A stretch of DNA of 64,000 nucleotides from the NCBI RefSeq assembly GCF_010686725.1, contig NZ_JAAGWZ010000001.1:434001-498000 (forward strand), given 5' to 3'. Shown one piece after another: positions 7,988-16,094 of this stretch. The first letter of the stretch is position 1. Each line of letters opens with the position of its first letter. The notes under the pieces are model-generated. The model worked only from the letters and a program-made list of their open reading frames with translations. It made no database searches and was not told the DNA's origin. Both the position numbers and the translations under genes were made by a program. Origin of the DNA: Galbitalea soli (GTDB lineage: Bacteria; Actinomycetota; Actinomycetes; Actinomycetales; Microbacteriaceae).

Positions 7988-9226
7988 ATGGCGTCAAAGA
8001 AGATATTCGGCATCGTGCTGGCTGGTGGAGAAGGAAAGCGGCTGATGCCTCTGACCGCCGACCGGGCGAAGCCCGCAGTCCCATTCGGGGGCGGTTACCG
8101 CCTCATCGACTTCGCGTTGAGCAACCTCATCAACTCGGGTCTGCGGCAGATCGTCGTCCTGACGCAGTACAAGTCCCACAGCCTCGACCGCCACGTCTCG
8201 CAGACCTGGCGGCTCGACGGGATCACGAGCTCCTACGTCGCCTCCGTTCCCGCGCAGCAGCGGCTGGGAAAGCGCTGGTTCAGCGGCTCGGCCGACGCGA
8301 TCCTCCAGAGCCTCAACCTCCTGCGCGACGAGAAGCCCGACATCGTCGTCGTGGTCGGTGCCGATCACGTCTACCGCATGGACTTCGCGCAGATGATCGA
8401 CGCGCACATCGCGGCGGGTGCCGGTGTCACGGTCGCGGCGATCCGCCAGCCGATCGCGCTCGCCGACCAGTTCGGGGTCATCGAACTGGATAAGAAAGAC
8501 CCGACGCGCATTGCGGCGTTCCACGAGAAGCCGAAGAACGCGACCGGCCTGGCCGACTCACCCGGTGAGGTGCTCGCCTCGATGGGCAACTACATCTTCG
8601 ACGCGAACATCCTGATGGATGCGGTCATCCGCGATGGCGACAACCCCGAGTCCAACCACGACATGGGCGGCGACATCGTTCCCGACTTCGTGTCGCGGGG
8701 CGAGGCGGCCGTGTACGACCTCAATCGCAACGAGGTCCCCGGCTCCACGGAGCGCGACCGCTTCTACTGGCGGGACGTGGGCACGATCGACTCCTTCTTC
8801 GATGCCCATCAGGACCTGATCTCGGCGCTGCCGATCTTCAATCTGTACAACCGCGAGTGGCCGATCTTCAGCCAGCAGCTCAACTCGCCGCCGGCGAAGT
8901 TCGTCCGTGACGCCAAGGGCAACCTCGGCACGACGATCGACTCGATCGTGTCCCTCGGCACCCTGATCTCGGGTGGGCACTTGGAGCGGAGCGTGCTCGG
9001 TTCCTGGTGCGTCGTCGAATCCGGTGCGACGGTCGTCGACTCCGTGGTGTTTGAGAGGGTTCACATCTCGCCGAACGCGACCGTGCGCAGGGCTATTCTT
9101 GACAAGGAAGTCGTGATCGCCGAAGGCGCATCCGTCGGTGTCGATCCCGAAGCCGACCGTGCGCGCGGGTTCACGGTGACCGACTCCGGCATCACGGTCG
9201 TGGGCAAGGGAGTACACGTCTCGTAG
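7988..9226 (+). CDS. glgC: Glucose-1-phosphate adenylyltransferase (ADP-glucose pyrophosphorylase)
   Basis: A 412-residue nucleotidyltransferase that makes ADP-glucose from ATP and glucose-1-phosphate, the committed step of bacterial glycogen synthesis. The N-terminus shows [20 protein letters not shown] (nucleotide binding and regulatory Arg/Lys), then [33 protein letters not shown] is the catalytic Asp region, and FHEKPKN and [10 protein letters not shown] are substrate-binding segments. The C-terminal third is a left-handed beta-helix ([19 protein letters not shown]). Length is typical. The start at 7988 gives [14 protein letters not shown] and is supported by the TACTCT hexamer. Its divergent partner glgA uses the product. 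Confidence 0.97.
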   Translation: MASKKIFGIVLAGGEGKRLMPLTADRAKPAVPFGGGYRLIDFALSNLINSGLRQIVVLTQYKSHSLDRHVSQTWRLDGITSSYVASVPAQQRLGKRWFSGSADAILQSLNLLRDEKPDIVVVVGADHVYRMDFAQMIDAHIAAGAGVTVAAIRQPIALADQFGVIELDKKDPTRIAAFHEKPKNATGLADSPGEVLASMGNYIFDANILMDAVIRDGDNPESNHDMGGDIVPDFVSRGEAAVYDLNRNEVPGSTERDRFYWRDVGTIDSFFDAHQDLISALPIFNLYNREWPIFSQQLNSPPAKFVRDAKGNLGTTIDSIVSLGTLISGGHLERSVLGSWCVVESGATVVDSVVFERVHISPNATVRRAILDKEVVIAEGASVGVDPEADRARGFTVTDSGITVVGKGVHVS

Positions 9227-9252
9227 CTCGTCGTCACGGAAGGCCCACCCGC

Positions 9253-9891
9253 ATGCCCCGATTCCTGGTGGTGCTCGACGTCGACTCGACGCTCATCGAG
9301 AACGAGGTGATCGAGCTTCTCGCCGCGGAGGCGGGGTCACTCGACCGGGTTGCTGAGATCACATTCCGTGCTATGAACGGCGAACTCGACTTCGAGCAGA
9401 GCCTTCGGGAGCGCGTCGCGACACTCGCTGGATTGCCCGAGTCGGTGTTCGAGACCGTTCGCTCCCGCGTGGTGGTCACCACCGGGGTCGCGGAGATGGT
9501 CGACGCCGTCCACGCGGCCGGCGGGCGCGTGGGTGTCGTCTCCGGCGGCTTCCACGAGATCGTCGATCCCGTGGCCGCTGGTCTCGGCCTCGACTACGTG
9601 CGGGCCAACCGCCTGGAGGTGCGCGATGGGCGGCTCACGGGCGGGCTCGTGGGGCCGATCATCCACGCGGCGGCGAAGGCGGAGACGCTCACCGAGTGGG
9701 CGCACGACTTCGGGGTGCCGCTTCGGCAGACGGTCGCGGTCGGCGACGGAGCGAACGATCTGCAGATGATGGCGATCACCGGCCTCGCCGTGGGATTCGA
9801 CGCGAAGGCTCCCGTGCGCGACGAGGCGCACGTGATCCTCGACCGGCGGGACCTCAGCCAGCTGCTGCCACTGCTGGGCCTCCGCGGCTGA
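9253..9891 (+). CDS. serB: Phosphoserine phosphatase (HAD superfamily)
   Basis: A 212-residue HAD phosphatase that catalyses the last step of serine synthesis. Motif I is VVLDVDSTLIE (Asp9 nucleophile, Asp11), with ENEVIELLAAEAG after it as in SerB. Motif II is VVSGGF near residue 95, and motif IV is VAVGDGANDLQMM. There is no N-terminal ACT domain, unlike longer actinobacterial SerB proteins, so allosteric control by serine through ACT is not expected. GGAAGG sits 11 nt upstream of the ATG. It follows glgC by 26 nt and may be read through from it. It converges on fabG. Confidence 0.93.
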   Translation: MPRFLVVLDVDSTLIENEVIELLAAEAGSLDRVAEITFRAMNGELDFEQSLRERVATLAGLPESVFETVRSRVVVTTGVAEMVDAVHAAGGRVGVVSGGFHEIVDPVAAGLGLDYVRANRLEVRDGRLTGGLVGPIIHAAAKAETLTEWAHDFGVPLRQTVAVGDGANDLQMMAITGLAVGFDAKAPVRDEAHVILDRRDLSQLLPLLGLRG

Positions 9892-9915
9892 CGCACCCAT
9901 AAGGGTCTCGCGCGA

Positions 9916-10626
9916 TCAGTGCCCCATCCCGAGGCCGCCGTCGACCGGGATGATCGCTCCAGAGATGTACCCGGCGTCGTCACCCGCGAGCCAGGTGATC
10001 ACCTTGGCGACCTCGTCCGCCGTGGCGAAACGCCCGGCCGGGATCGACTTCTTGTAGTCGGCCTGCTGCTGCTCGGGGAGGGCCGCGGTCATGTCGGTCT
10101 CGATGAAACCGGGGGCGACGACGTTCGCCGTGATCCCTCGTCCGCCGAGTTCGCGCGTCACCGATCGGGCGAGGCCCACAAGGCCGCTCTTGGAGGCGGC
10201 GTAGTTGACCTGTCCGGCCGAACCATAGAGGCCGACGACGCTGGAGACGAGGATGATCCGACCGAAGCGCGCCTTGAGCATGTTCTTGGAGGCGCGCTTC
10301 ACCACGCGGAAGGCCCCACTGAGATTCGTGTCGATGACGGAGGTGAAGTCCTCCTCGGTCATGCGCAGCAAGAGGGTGTCGCGGGTCATACCCGCGTTCG
10401 CCACCACGACCTCGACGGGACCGAGGGCGGCCTCCACCTCGGTGAACGCGGCGTCGAGCGAGGCCGCGTCGGTGACGTCCGCGCGCACCGTGAGGCTGCC
10501 CTCCGGTCCCTCGCCAGAGCGCGCGGTGACGGCGACCCGGTGCCCCGCCGCGAGGAATTCCCGCGCGATCGCGTAGCCGATGCCTCTGTTACCGCCGGTC
10601 ACGAGAACGGTGCGCTGTGTAGTCAT
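9916..10626 (-). CDS. fabG: 3-oxoacyl-[acyl-carrier-protein] reductase (SDR family)
   Basis: A 236-residue short-chain dehydrogenase. TGGNRGIG (10-17) is the NADPH-binding glycine motif, NAG near 77-79 is present, and the catalytic set is Ser129, Tyr142 and Lys146 in VSSVVG and YAASKSG. VVAPGFIETDM is typical of FabG, which reduces 3-oxoacyl-ACP in fatty acid elongation. No inhA or other fab gene is next to it, so a role as an accessory reductase is also possible. A TAGGCT hexamer at 10635-10640 lies 8 nt before ATG 10626, one base longer than the common leaderless spacing, so the leader is absent or 1-2 nt long. Confidence 0.88.
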   Translation of the reverse strand: MTTQRTVLVTGGNRGIGYAIAREFLAAGHRVAVTARSGEGPEGSLTVRADVTDAASLDAAFTEVEAALGPVEVVVANAGMTRDTLLLRMTEEDFTSVIDTNLSGAFRVVKRASKNMLKARFGRIILVSSVVGLYGSAGQVNYAASKSGLVGLARSVTRELGGRGITANVVAPGFIETDMTAALPEQQQADYKKSIPAGRFATADEVAKVITWLAGDDAGYISGAIIPVDGGLGMGH

Positions 10627-10674
10627 GGCTCACAAGCCTAATGCGCAGATTGGCGACGTAGGCTTAGCCCACCA

Positions 10675-10977
10675 ATGAAGAAATCAGCCTCCCAATCGGT
10701 CACCTCGCTTCCGCCCTCGCCCAATGACGAGCGACGCACGCGGATGATCAAATACAGCGTCGCCATGGCAGTCCGGGTGGTGTGCGTCGTGCTCTGTTTC
10801 TTCGTGAAGGGGTGGTGGCTGCTGCTGCCGATCGCGGGGGCGGTCATCCTGCCCTACATCGCAGTGGTGCTGGCCAACACCGTGTCGTCGGCGGGGCGCG
10901 CGGTCGTCGTGCGACCGGGTGCCATCGTTCCGGTGCGCCCAACTCCCCCGACCGGTCCGACGGGCCCCATCGAGTGA
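10675..10977 (+). CDS. DUF3099-type small membrane protein
   Basis: A 100-residue protein with two predicted membrane helices (MAVRVVCVVLCFFVKGWW and LLLPIAGAVILPYIAVVLA, about residues 30-70), a charged N-terminus and a Pro-rich C-terminal tail (VRPTPPTGPTGP). This arrangement matches the DUF3099 family of actinobacterial membrane proteins of unknown function. Its GAG-TGA end overlaps the GTG start of the next gene (GTGA), so the two are translationally coupled. The divergent fabG starts 48 bp away. TAGGCT at 10659-10664 could serve as -10, giving a leader of only about 3 nt. Confidence 0.82.
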   Translation: MKKSASQSVTSLPPSPNDERRTRMIKYSVAMAVRVVCVVLCFFVKGWWLLLPIAGAVILPYIAVVLANTVSSAGRAVVVRPGAIVPVRPTPPTGPTGPIE

Positions 10978-11234
10978 TCGGGTCGTTCGGCGACGGCTCG
11001 CCGCGCTGTTCCCGCGCGGGCTGCGACGAGGATGCCGTGTGGGCGGTGTGCTGGCGCAACCCGCGCATCCACGGTCCCGAGCGGGTCAAGGTGTGGCTGG
11101 CCTGCGACGACCACCGGCAGTATCTCGCCGGCTTCCTCGAATCCCGCGGGTTTCCCGTGGCGGTCACTCCGGCGGGGGCCCCCGTCGAGCGCCTGCCCGA
11201 CGCCGAGGGCATGAGCCCCGGAGGACCGCAGTGA
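10974..11234 (+). CDS. Small Cys-containing protein, conserved type, function unknown
   Basis: An 86-residue protein with four cysteines and a His arranged as C-x4-C (CSRAGC), then VCW and ACDDH. This resembles a small zinc-binding fold. I chose the GTG at 10974-10976 because it overlaps the TGA of the upstream DUF3099 gene and because the sequence before it is the non-coding frame of that gene. The stop likewise overlaps the GTG of SURF1, so all three genes are translationally coupled. That hints at a role near the membrane or cytochrome oxidase assembly, but this is inference from context only. No signal peptide or membrane helix is seen. Confidence 0.75.
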   Translation: MIGSFGDGSPRCSRAGCDEDAVWAVCWRNPRIHGPERVKVWLACDDHRQYLAGFLESRGFPVAVTPAGAPVERLPDAEGMSPGGPQ

Positions 11235-12070
11235 ACAAGTGGAGATTCGCGCTGGAGCGCCGATGGATCGGGTATCTGGTGATGGCCGTCGTCTTCGCCA
11301 TCGCCTGTGTCTTCCTGTCGCGCTGGCAGATCGGTCGCAACAACGAGACCGTCGCCCAGAATCGCCTGGTGACGAGCAACTACGCCGCTCCCCCGCGGGC
11401 GCTCACCGCACTGCTCCCCGATCCCCGGTCGTTCGATCCGGCCGACGCCTGGCGGCGTGTCAGCGTCACCGGCGAGTACCTCGACTCGCGTCAGCTGCTC
11501 GTGCGGAACCGCTCACTCGGCAGCAATCCCGGATTCGACGTCCTGGTTCCGTTGCGCACGACGGCGGGTACCGTCTTCTTCGTCGACCGGGGGTGGGTGC
11601 CGATCGGCACCAAGCAGGATGCTCCCGACGTCGTTCCCGCTCCGCCGGGCGGCCGCGTGACCGTGGTCGTTCGCCTGCAGGCCAACGAGAGCGTGCTGCC
11701 GGGCCGCACCGCGCCCGCGGGTCAGATCCCGGAGATCAACCTGCCCACCGCAGCAAGAGGCATCAGTGGCACGGTGTACACGGGCGCCTACGGCCTCTTG
11801 GTGAGCGAGTCGCCGGCGCCGGCGACACGTCCCCTCGCGGCTCCGAAGCCGGTCATCGACTCGGGGCCGTTCCTGTCCTACGCGTTCCAATGGTTGCTGT
11901 TCGCGGCGTTCGGGTTCTTCGGGTTGTGGTGGGCGCTGCGACAGGAATACCGAGTTCGCAACGCGACCGACCCCGAGGAGCGCGAGCGGGCCGCGCGACG
12001 GGAGCGCAAGGCGCGGCAGAAGGCGCCCAGCGACGCGGAGATCGAGGACTCCATCGTCGATGCCCGCTGA
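11231..12070 (+). CDS. SURF1 family cytochrome oxidase assembly protein
   Basis: A 279-residue SURF1-like protein. It has an N-terminal membrane helix (YLVMAVVFAIACVFLSRW, about 16-33) followed by QIGRNNE, a large extracytoplasmic domain with WRRVSVTGEYL and FFVDRGWVP, and a C-terminal helix (FQWLLFAAFGFFGLWW) followed by a basic cytoplasmic tail. SURF1 proteins help deliver or insert heme a into cytochrome c oxidase, and the heme A genes ctaA and ctaB lie about 7 kb downstream. The GTG start at 11231 overlaps the preceding TGA. The upstream part of the open frame is the anti-frame of the two coupled genes before it and was excluded. Confidence 0.92.
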   Translation: MNKWRFALERRWIGYLVMAVVFAIACVFLSRWQIGRNNETVAQNRLVTSNYAAPPRALTALLPDPRSFDPADAWRRVSVTGEYLDSRQLLVRNRSLGSNPGFDVLVPLRTTAGTVFFVDRGWVPIGTKQDAPDVVPAPPGGRVTVVVRLQANESVLPGRTAPAGQIPEINLPTAARGISGTVYTGAYGLLVSESPAPATRPLAAPKPVIDSGPFLSYAFQWLLFAAFGFFGLWWALRQEYRVRNATDPEERERAARRERKARQKAPSDAEIEDSIVDAR

Positions 12071-12094
12071 CCGACGCTGTCGATCCGGCGTCGG
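12071..12094. terminator. Hairpin between convergent SURF1 and ABC-F genes
   Basis: CCGACGC / GCGTCGG form a 7-bp stem with a 10-nt loop directly after the SURF1 stop codon. It lies 6 nt from the ABC-F stop, so it could end both transcripts. Confidence 0.45.
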
Positions 12095-12099
12095 GGCTA

Positions 12100-13698
12100 T
12101 CAGTCGAGGCTGACGAGCTCCGCGTAGTCCTTGTTCCAGTGGTCCTCGACGCCATCCGGCAGAATGAGCACTCGCTCCGGGTTGAGTGCCTCGACGGCTC
12201 CCTCATCGTGGCTGACGAGTACCACCGCACCGGAGTAGCCGGCCAGTGCGCCCAGGATCTCCTCCCGGCTGGCGGGGTCCAGGTTGTTCGTGGGTTCGTC
12301 CAGCAGCAGCACGTTGGCGCCCGAGACCACGATCATCGCGAGGGCAAGCCGTGTCTTCTCGCCTCCCGACAGAACACCCGCGAGTTTGTGCGAGTCATCG
12401 CCCGTGAAGAGGAATGAGCCGAGAACCCGGCGTGCCTCCATCTCGGTGATGTGCGGTGACGAGGAGACCATGTTCTCGAGCACGGATCGTCGAACGTCGA
12501 TCGTCTCGTGCTCCTGCGCGTAGTAGCCGATACGGAGCCCGTGACCGGGTTCGACAGCGCCCGTATCGGGTGCGTCCACGCCGGCGAGGATACGGAGAAG
12601 CGTCGTCTTCCCCGCGCCGTTGAAGCCCAGCACCACCACCTTCGACCCCCGGTCGATCGCGAGGTCGACGGCGGTGAAGATCTCGAGCGAACCGTAGCTC
12701 TTGCTGAGGTTGGAGGCCATCAGGGGCGTGCGGCCACAGGCGACGGGTTCCGGAAAGCGCAGCTTGGCGACGCGATCGCTCGCGCGCACGTCATCCAGGC
12801 CGGCCAACAGCTTCTCCGCTCGAGCGACCATCTGGTGGGCGGCGGCGGCCTTCGACGCCTTTGCACCGAACTTGGCCGCCTGCATCTGCAAGACGCCGGC
12901 CTTCTTCTCCGCGTTCGCGCGCTCCTTCTTGCGTCGCTCCTCGTCGGCGGCGCGCTGGCGGTGGTAGTTCTTCCAGCCCATGTTGTACTGGTCGATCGTC
13001 TGTCGATTCGCGTCAAGGTAGAAGACCTTATTGACGGTCTCCGCGACGAGCTCCTCGTCGTGGGTGATCACGATCAGGCCGCCCGAGAAGTTCTTGAGGA
13101 AGTCGCGGAGCCACACGACGGAATCGGCGTCGAGGTGGTTCGTGGGCTCGTCGAGGAGCATCGTGTCGGCGCCGCTGAAGAGGATCCGCGCGAGCTCGAT
13201 CCGGCGACGCTGTCCGCCCGACAGCGTGGAGAGAGGCTGGTCCAGGATGCGATCGGGCAGGCTGAGATTGCTCGCGATGGACGCGGCTTCGGCTTCCGCC
13301 GCGTATCCGCCGAGGGCGGTGAAGCGCTCCTCGAGCGTTCCGTACCTCTTCATGGCGGCCGCGCTGACCGCGGCATCGGGACTCGCCATCTCCATGGTCG
13401 CCTGCTCCATTCCGAGCAGGAGCTGTCCGAGTCCGCGCGCGTCGAGGATGCGGGTGCGGGCGAGATCCGTCGGGTTGCCCGAGCGCGGGTCCTGCGGGAG
13501 GTACCCGATCTCACCGCTGCGATCGATCGTTCCTCCGGCGGGCAGCAATTCCCCCGCCAGGGTCTTCGTCAGCGTGGTCTTCCCCGCCCCGTTCCGACCG
13601 ACGAGCCCGATCTTGTCACCACGATCGACCCGAAAGGTGACGTCGTCCATGAGGAGGCGCGCACCGACACGCAGTTCGAGGCCTTGGACAGAGAGCAC
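12100..13698 (-). CDS. ABC-F family ATPase (ribosome-associated type)
   Basis: A 532-residue protein with two ABC domains and no membrane segments, as in ABC-F translation factors. The first Walker A is GLVGRNGAGKT (about 31-41) with signature LSGGQRRRIELAR and Walker B DTMLLDEPTNHLD. The second is GFNGAGKT with LSGGEKTRLALAM and VLLLDEPTNNLD. The linker between domains is Lys/Arg/Ala-rich (EERRKKERANAEKKAG), the P-site tRNA interaction motif region of ABC-F proteins. Such proteins rescue or tune ribosomes; some give antibiotic resistance, but no resistance subtype can be assigned here. Start is GTG 13698. A TAGACT hexamer at 13760-13765 is the likely -10, leaving a leader of about 55 nt. Confidence 0.92.
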   Translation of the reverse strand: MLSVQGLELRVGARLLMDDVTFRVDRGDKIGLVGRNGAGKTTLTKTLAGELLPAGGTIDRSGEIGYLPQDPRSGNPTDLARTRILDARGLGQLLLGMEQATMEMASPDAAVSAAAMKRYGTLEERFTALGGYAAEAEAASIASNLSLPDRILDQPLSTLSGGQRRRIELARILFSGADTMLLDEPTNHLDADSVVWLRDFLKNFSGGLIVITHDEELVAETVNKVFYLDANRQTIDQYNMGWKNYHRQRAADEERRKKERANAEKKAGVLQMQAAKFGAKASKAAAAHQMVARAEKLLAGLDDVRASDRVAKLRFPEPVACGRTPLMASNLSKSYGSLEIFTAVDLAIDRGSKVVVLGFNGAGKTTLLRILAGVDAPDTGAVEPGHGLRIGYYAQEHETIDVRRSVLENMVSSSPHITEMEARRVLGSFLFTGDDSHKLAGVLSGGEKTRLALAMIVVSGANVLLLDEPTNNLDPASREEILGALAGYSGAVVLVSHDEGAVEALNPERVLILPDGVEDHWNKDYAELVSLD

Positions 13699-13759
13699 AG
13701 GGAATTCCAGTTCTTGGGGCGCGGGCGAAGGAGGAAGAAGGAAGTGGGGTCAGCCGAGA

Positions 13760-13765
13760 AGTCTA
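13760..13765 (-). promoter_or_regulatory. -10 candidate (TAGACT) for the ABC-F gene
   Basis: The hexamer TAGACT is identical to those proposed for treS, sufB, sodA and rpsA. It lies 61 nt before the GTG start, leaving room for a leader of about 55 nt, such as ABC-F genes often use for attenuation. No clear -35 is visible. Confidence 0.4.
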
Positions 13766-13850
13766 CTTTCTTTGAGCGGGGTCTCGCCCGGGCCGACTCG
13801 GAATGGCGTGCGCGCGGGCGAGCGTGCCGGGTTCGATGCCCCGGCGCCGG

Positions 13851-13856
13851 TAGCAT
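13851..13856 (+). promoter_or_regulatory. -10 element (TAGCAT), leaderless promoter of the response regulator
   Basis: TAGCAT is followed by 7 nt and ATG 13864. The earlier ATG at 13855 overlaps the hexamer itself, so 13864 is the preferred start. Confidence 0.55.
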
Positions 13857-13863
13857 GGGGCTC

Positions 13864-14547
13864 ATGCCGAGCGATCCGGAATCCCGCGTAGCCGTCGTCG
13901 TCGAGGATGACGCCGACATCAGAAATCTCCTCCAGACCGTGCTGACTCAGGGGGGCTTCGAGGTCTACACGGCGTCGAACGGACTGGACGGGCTCGAGGC
14001 GGTGCGGCGTCATTCTCCCCTCGTCACGACGCTCGACGTGAACATGCCGGGAATGAACGGTTTCGAGGCGGCTCGGCAGATCCGTGCGATCTCCACCACC
14101 TACATCGTCATGCTGACTGCCCTGAGCGAAGAGGTCGACACCATCCAGGGCCTCGAGGCTGGCGCGGACGACTTCGTGACCAAGCCCTTCCGCCCGCGCG
14201 AGCTCCGTGCACGGATCGAGGCGATCCTGCGGCGCCCCCGTCACGTCCTTGGCACGGAGGCGGTGCCCGGCGGCGGTGTGCCGCACGCCACTCCCGTCTA
14301 CCCCTCGGGCGTTCGCGCTCCCGAACTGCCGTGGAGCCACCTCCCCCCGCCGCGGCTCCCGGAGCACTGGGTCGCTCCCGGATCGGAGGCGGAGACGCAC
14401 CAGGAGGCGAGCGCCCCGACGGAACCCGCGGAAGACGTCGTCGAGCCTGCCGCGATCACGGAAAGCCCCGCGACCGTCTACCCTCTCGTGGCCCCGCCGC
14501 CCTCGGGGCAGCGGCACGACGGACCGCCACCGGTTCTGCCCGACTGA
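13864..14547 (+). CDS. Response regulator receiver protein with Pro-rich tail, no output domain
   Basis: A 227-residue protein. Residues 8-125 are a complete CheY-like receiver domain: acidic pocket EDD (14-16), phospho-acceptor Asp58 in TLDVNMPGMNG, Thr85 in VMLTALSEE and Lys107 in DFVTKPF. It ends RELRARIEAILRRP, which in OmpR/PhoB regulators leads into the winged-helix DNA-binding domain. Here that domain is missing. Instead residues 130-227 form a Pro/Ala/Glu-rich, apparently disordered tail (LPPPRLPEHW, VAPPPSGQ, GPPPVLPD). No histidine kinase is nearby. It probably acts through protein contacts rather than by binding DNA. The frame is open far upstream, but that part is the antisense of the ABC-F gene. 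Confidence 0.88.
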   Translation: MPSDPESRVAVVVEDDADIRNLLQTVLTQGGFEVYTASNGLDGLEAVRRHSPLVTTLDVNMPGMNGFEAARQIRAISTTYIVMLTALSEEVDTIQGLEAGADDFVTKPFRPRELRARIEAILRRPRHVLGTEAVPGGGVPHATPVYPSGVRAPELPWSHLPPPRLPEHWVAPGSEAETHQEASAPTEPAEDVVEPAAITESPATVYPLVAPPPSGQRHDGPPPVLPD

Positions 14548-14580
14548 TCGTAGGGTTCCTGAGGAGTCAGGGACTGGATG

Positions 14581-14614
14581 CGCGGCCGTAACCGTCATGC
14601 TCCGCGTGGCCGCG
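14581..14614. terminator. Weak hairpin between the response regulator and sufT
   Basis: CGCGGCC / GGCCGCG (7-bp stem, 20-nt loop) lies between convergent genes. A smaller hairpin CCTGA-GGAG-TCAGG lies at 14558-14571. Either could terminate the response-regulator transcript. Confidence 0.35.
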
Positions 14615-14643
14615 AGCGAACGACGCCGCGACCGAGCCGGCGG

Positions 14644-14973
14644 TCAGATCGAGAAGCCGATGGCGCGCATCATGTCGCGCCCGTCATCCGTGATCTTCTC
14701 GGGACCCCACGGCGGCATCCAGACCCAGTTGATACGGAATGCGTCGACGATTCCGTCGAGCGCCTGCGCGGTCTGCTCCTCGATCACATCGGTGAGCGGG
14801 CAGCCCGCCGAGGTGAGCGTCATGCTGATGATCAGGGCGTTGTTCTCGTCGTCCCAGGAGAGGTCGTAGATGAGGCCGAGATCGACGACGTTGACGCCCA
14901 GCTCGGGATCCATGACGTCTTTGAGCCCCTCCTCGACCTTGTCGAAGAGAGCCGGTTCCAATGCCACTGCCAC
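14644..14973 (-). CDS. sufT: Fe-S cluster assembly factor SufT (MIP18/DUF59 family)
   Basis: A 109-residue single-domain DUF59 protein. It shows VMDPELGVNVVDLGLIYDL and the conserved Cys in TLTSAGCPLTDVIEEQ, followed by WVWMPPWGPEKI. SufT-type proteins assist maturation of Fe-S proteins and are commonly encoded at the end of actinobacterial suf operons, as here. GTG start at 14973, 4 nt after the sufC stop, so it belongs to the same operon. Confidence 0.92.
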   Translation of the reverse strand: MAVALEPALFDKVEEGLKDVMDPELGVNVVDLGLIYDLSWDDENNALIISMTLTSAGCPLTDVIEEQTAQALDGIVDAFRINWVWMPPWGPEKITDDGRDMMRAIGFSI

Positions 14974-14977
14974 GGTG

Positions 14978-15742
14978 TCAGCCTACGCTCGCGTCGGCCA
15001 GGAAGCGGTCGTAGCCCTCGTTCTCGAGGCGTTCGGCGAGTTCGGGGCCACCCTCCTCCGCGACGCGTCCATCGACGAAGACGTGCACGAAGTCCGGCTT
15101 GATGTAGCGCAGGATTCGCGTGTAGTGGGTGATGAGCAGCACGCCGAGACCGGTGTTCGCCTTCGCCCGGTTGACACCCTCGGAGACGATCTTCAGCGCG
15201 TCCACATCGAGGCCGGAGTCGGTCTCATCGAGAATCGCGAACGTCGGCTTGAGGAGTTCGAGCTGGAGGATCTCGTGGCGCTTCTTCTCGCCACCAGAGA
15301 ACCCCTCGTTGACGTTGCGCTCGGCGAATGTCTTGTCCATTCGCAGCGCGGCCATCGACTCGCGGATCTCCTTGACCCAGCCGCGCAGAGCGGGGGCCTC
15401 TCCGTCGAGGGCGGTTTTCGCGGTGCGCAGGAAGTTCGATACGGTGACGCCGGGGATCTCGACCGGGTACTGCATCGCGAGGAAGAGTCCGGCGCGGGCG
15501 CGTTCGTCGACCGTCATGTCGAGCACCTGAGCGCCGTCGAGTGTGATCGATCCACTCTCGACGTGGTACTTGGGATGACCGGCGATCGTGTAGGCGAGCG
15601 TCGACTTGCCCGAGCCGTTCGGCCCCATGATGGCGTGGATCGAACCCTGCTCGATCGTGAGGTCGACGCCCTTCAGTATCTGCTTGGTGCCCTGATCGGT
15701 CTCCACGCTGACGTGGAGGTCGGAGATGACGAGTGTTGACAT
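14978..15742 (-). CDS. sufC: Fe-S cluster assembly ATPase SufC
   Basis: A 254-residue ABC-type ATPase that energises the SufBC2D scaffold. Walker A is IMGPNGSGKS (about 38-47). The SufC-specific Q-loop region AGLFLAMQYPVEIPGV is present. The signature is FSGGEKKRHEILQ, and the Walker B region FAILDETDSGLD is characteristic of SufC. ITHYTRIL carries the H-loop. It follows the Rieske-type gene by 22 nt. Confidence 0.97.
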   Translation of the reverse strand: MSTLVISDLHVSVETDQGTKQILKGVDLTIEQGSIHAIMGPNGSGKSTLAYTIAGHPKYHVESGSITLDGAQVLDMTVDERARAGLFLAMQYPVEIPGVTVSNFLRTAKTALDGEAPALRGWVKEIRESMAALRMDKTFAERNVNEGFSGGEKKRHEILQLELLKPTFAILDETDSGLDVDALKIVSEGVNRAKANTGLGVLLITHYTRILRYIKPDFVHVFVDGRVAEEGGPELAERLENEGYDRFLADASVG

Positions 15743-15764
15743 GAGTGTGTGGACGTTCCTTGTC

Positions 15765-16094
15765 TCAGACCGGAATGATGTCGGTCGGGTCGATGTACAC
15801 GTCGCCGTCGACGATCGTGACGCGGTAGACGGGCACCGGCTCGTAGGCCGGCAGCGAGAGTGGCTTGCCCGAGGCGAGCGAGAACTTGGAGCCGTGGGCC
15901 CAGCACTCCAGGGTGTCTCCCTCGACGAAGCCCTCCGACAATGAGATGTCGCCGTGGGTGCAGGTGTCGCCGATGGCGTGAACCGCGCCGGACGAGTCTT
16001 TCACCACGGCAATGGAGACGTCGCCGATGTCGACGCGCAACGCCTCGTCCTGACCGAGTTCGTCTTGTGCACAGATCCGCACCGCGTTGCTCAT
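15765..16094 (-). CDS. Rieske-type [2Fe-2S] ferredoxin of the suf operon
   Basis: A 109-residue Rieske protein with the two ligand motifs CTHGD (Cys45, His47) and CWAHG (Cys64, His67). It has no membrane anchor, so it is a soluble ferredoxin-type Rieske protein, like those of aromatic dioxygenase systems and actinobacterial suf operons. It may supply electrons for cluster assembly or repair. Its ATG overlaps the sufD stop (ATGA), so it is translationally coupled. Confidence 0.93.
   Translation of the reverse strand: MSNAVRICAQDELGQDEALRVDIGDVSIAVVKDSSGAVHAIGDTCTHGDISLSEGFVEGDTLECWAHGSKFSLASGKPLSLPAYEPVPVYRVTIVDGDVYIDPTDIIPV

Noticed and set aside
13855-13857. ATG 13855 as the start of the response regulator
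   Set aside because: It lies inside the TAGCAT -10 hexamer. ATG 13864 fits the leaderless spacing.
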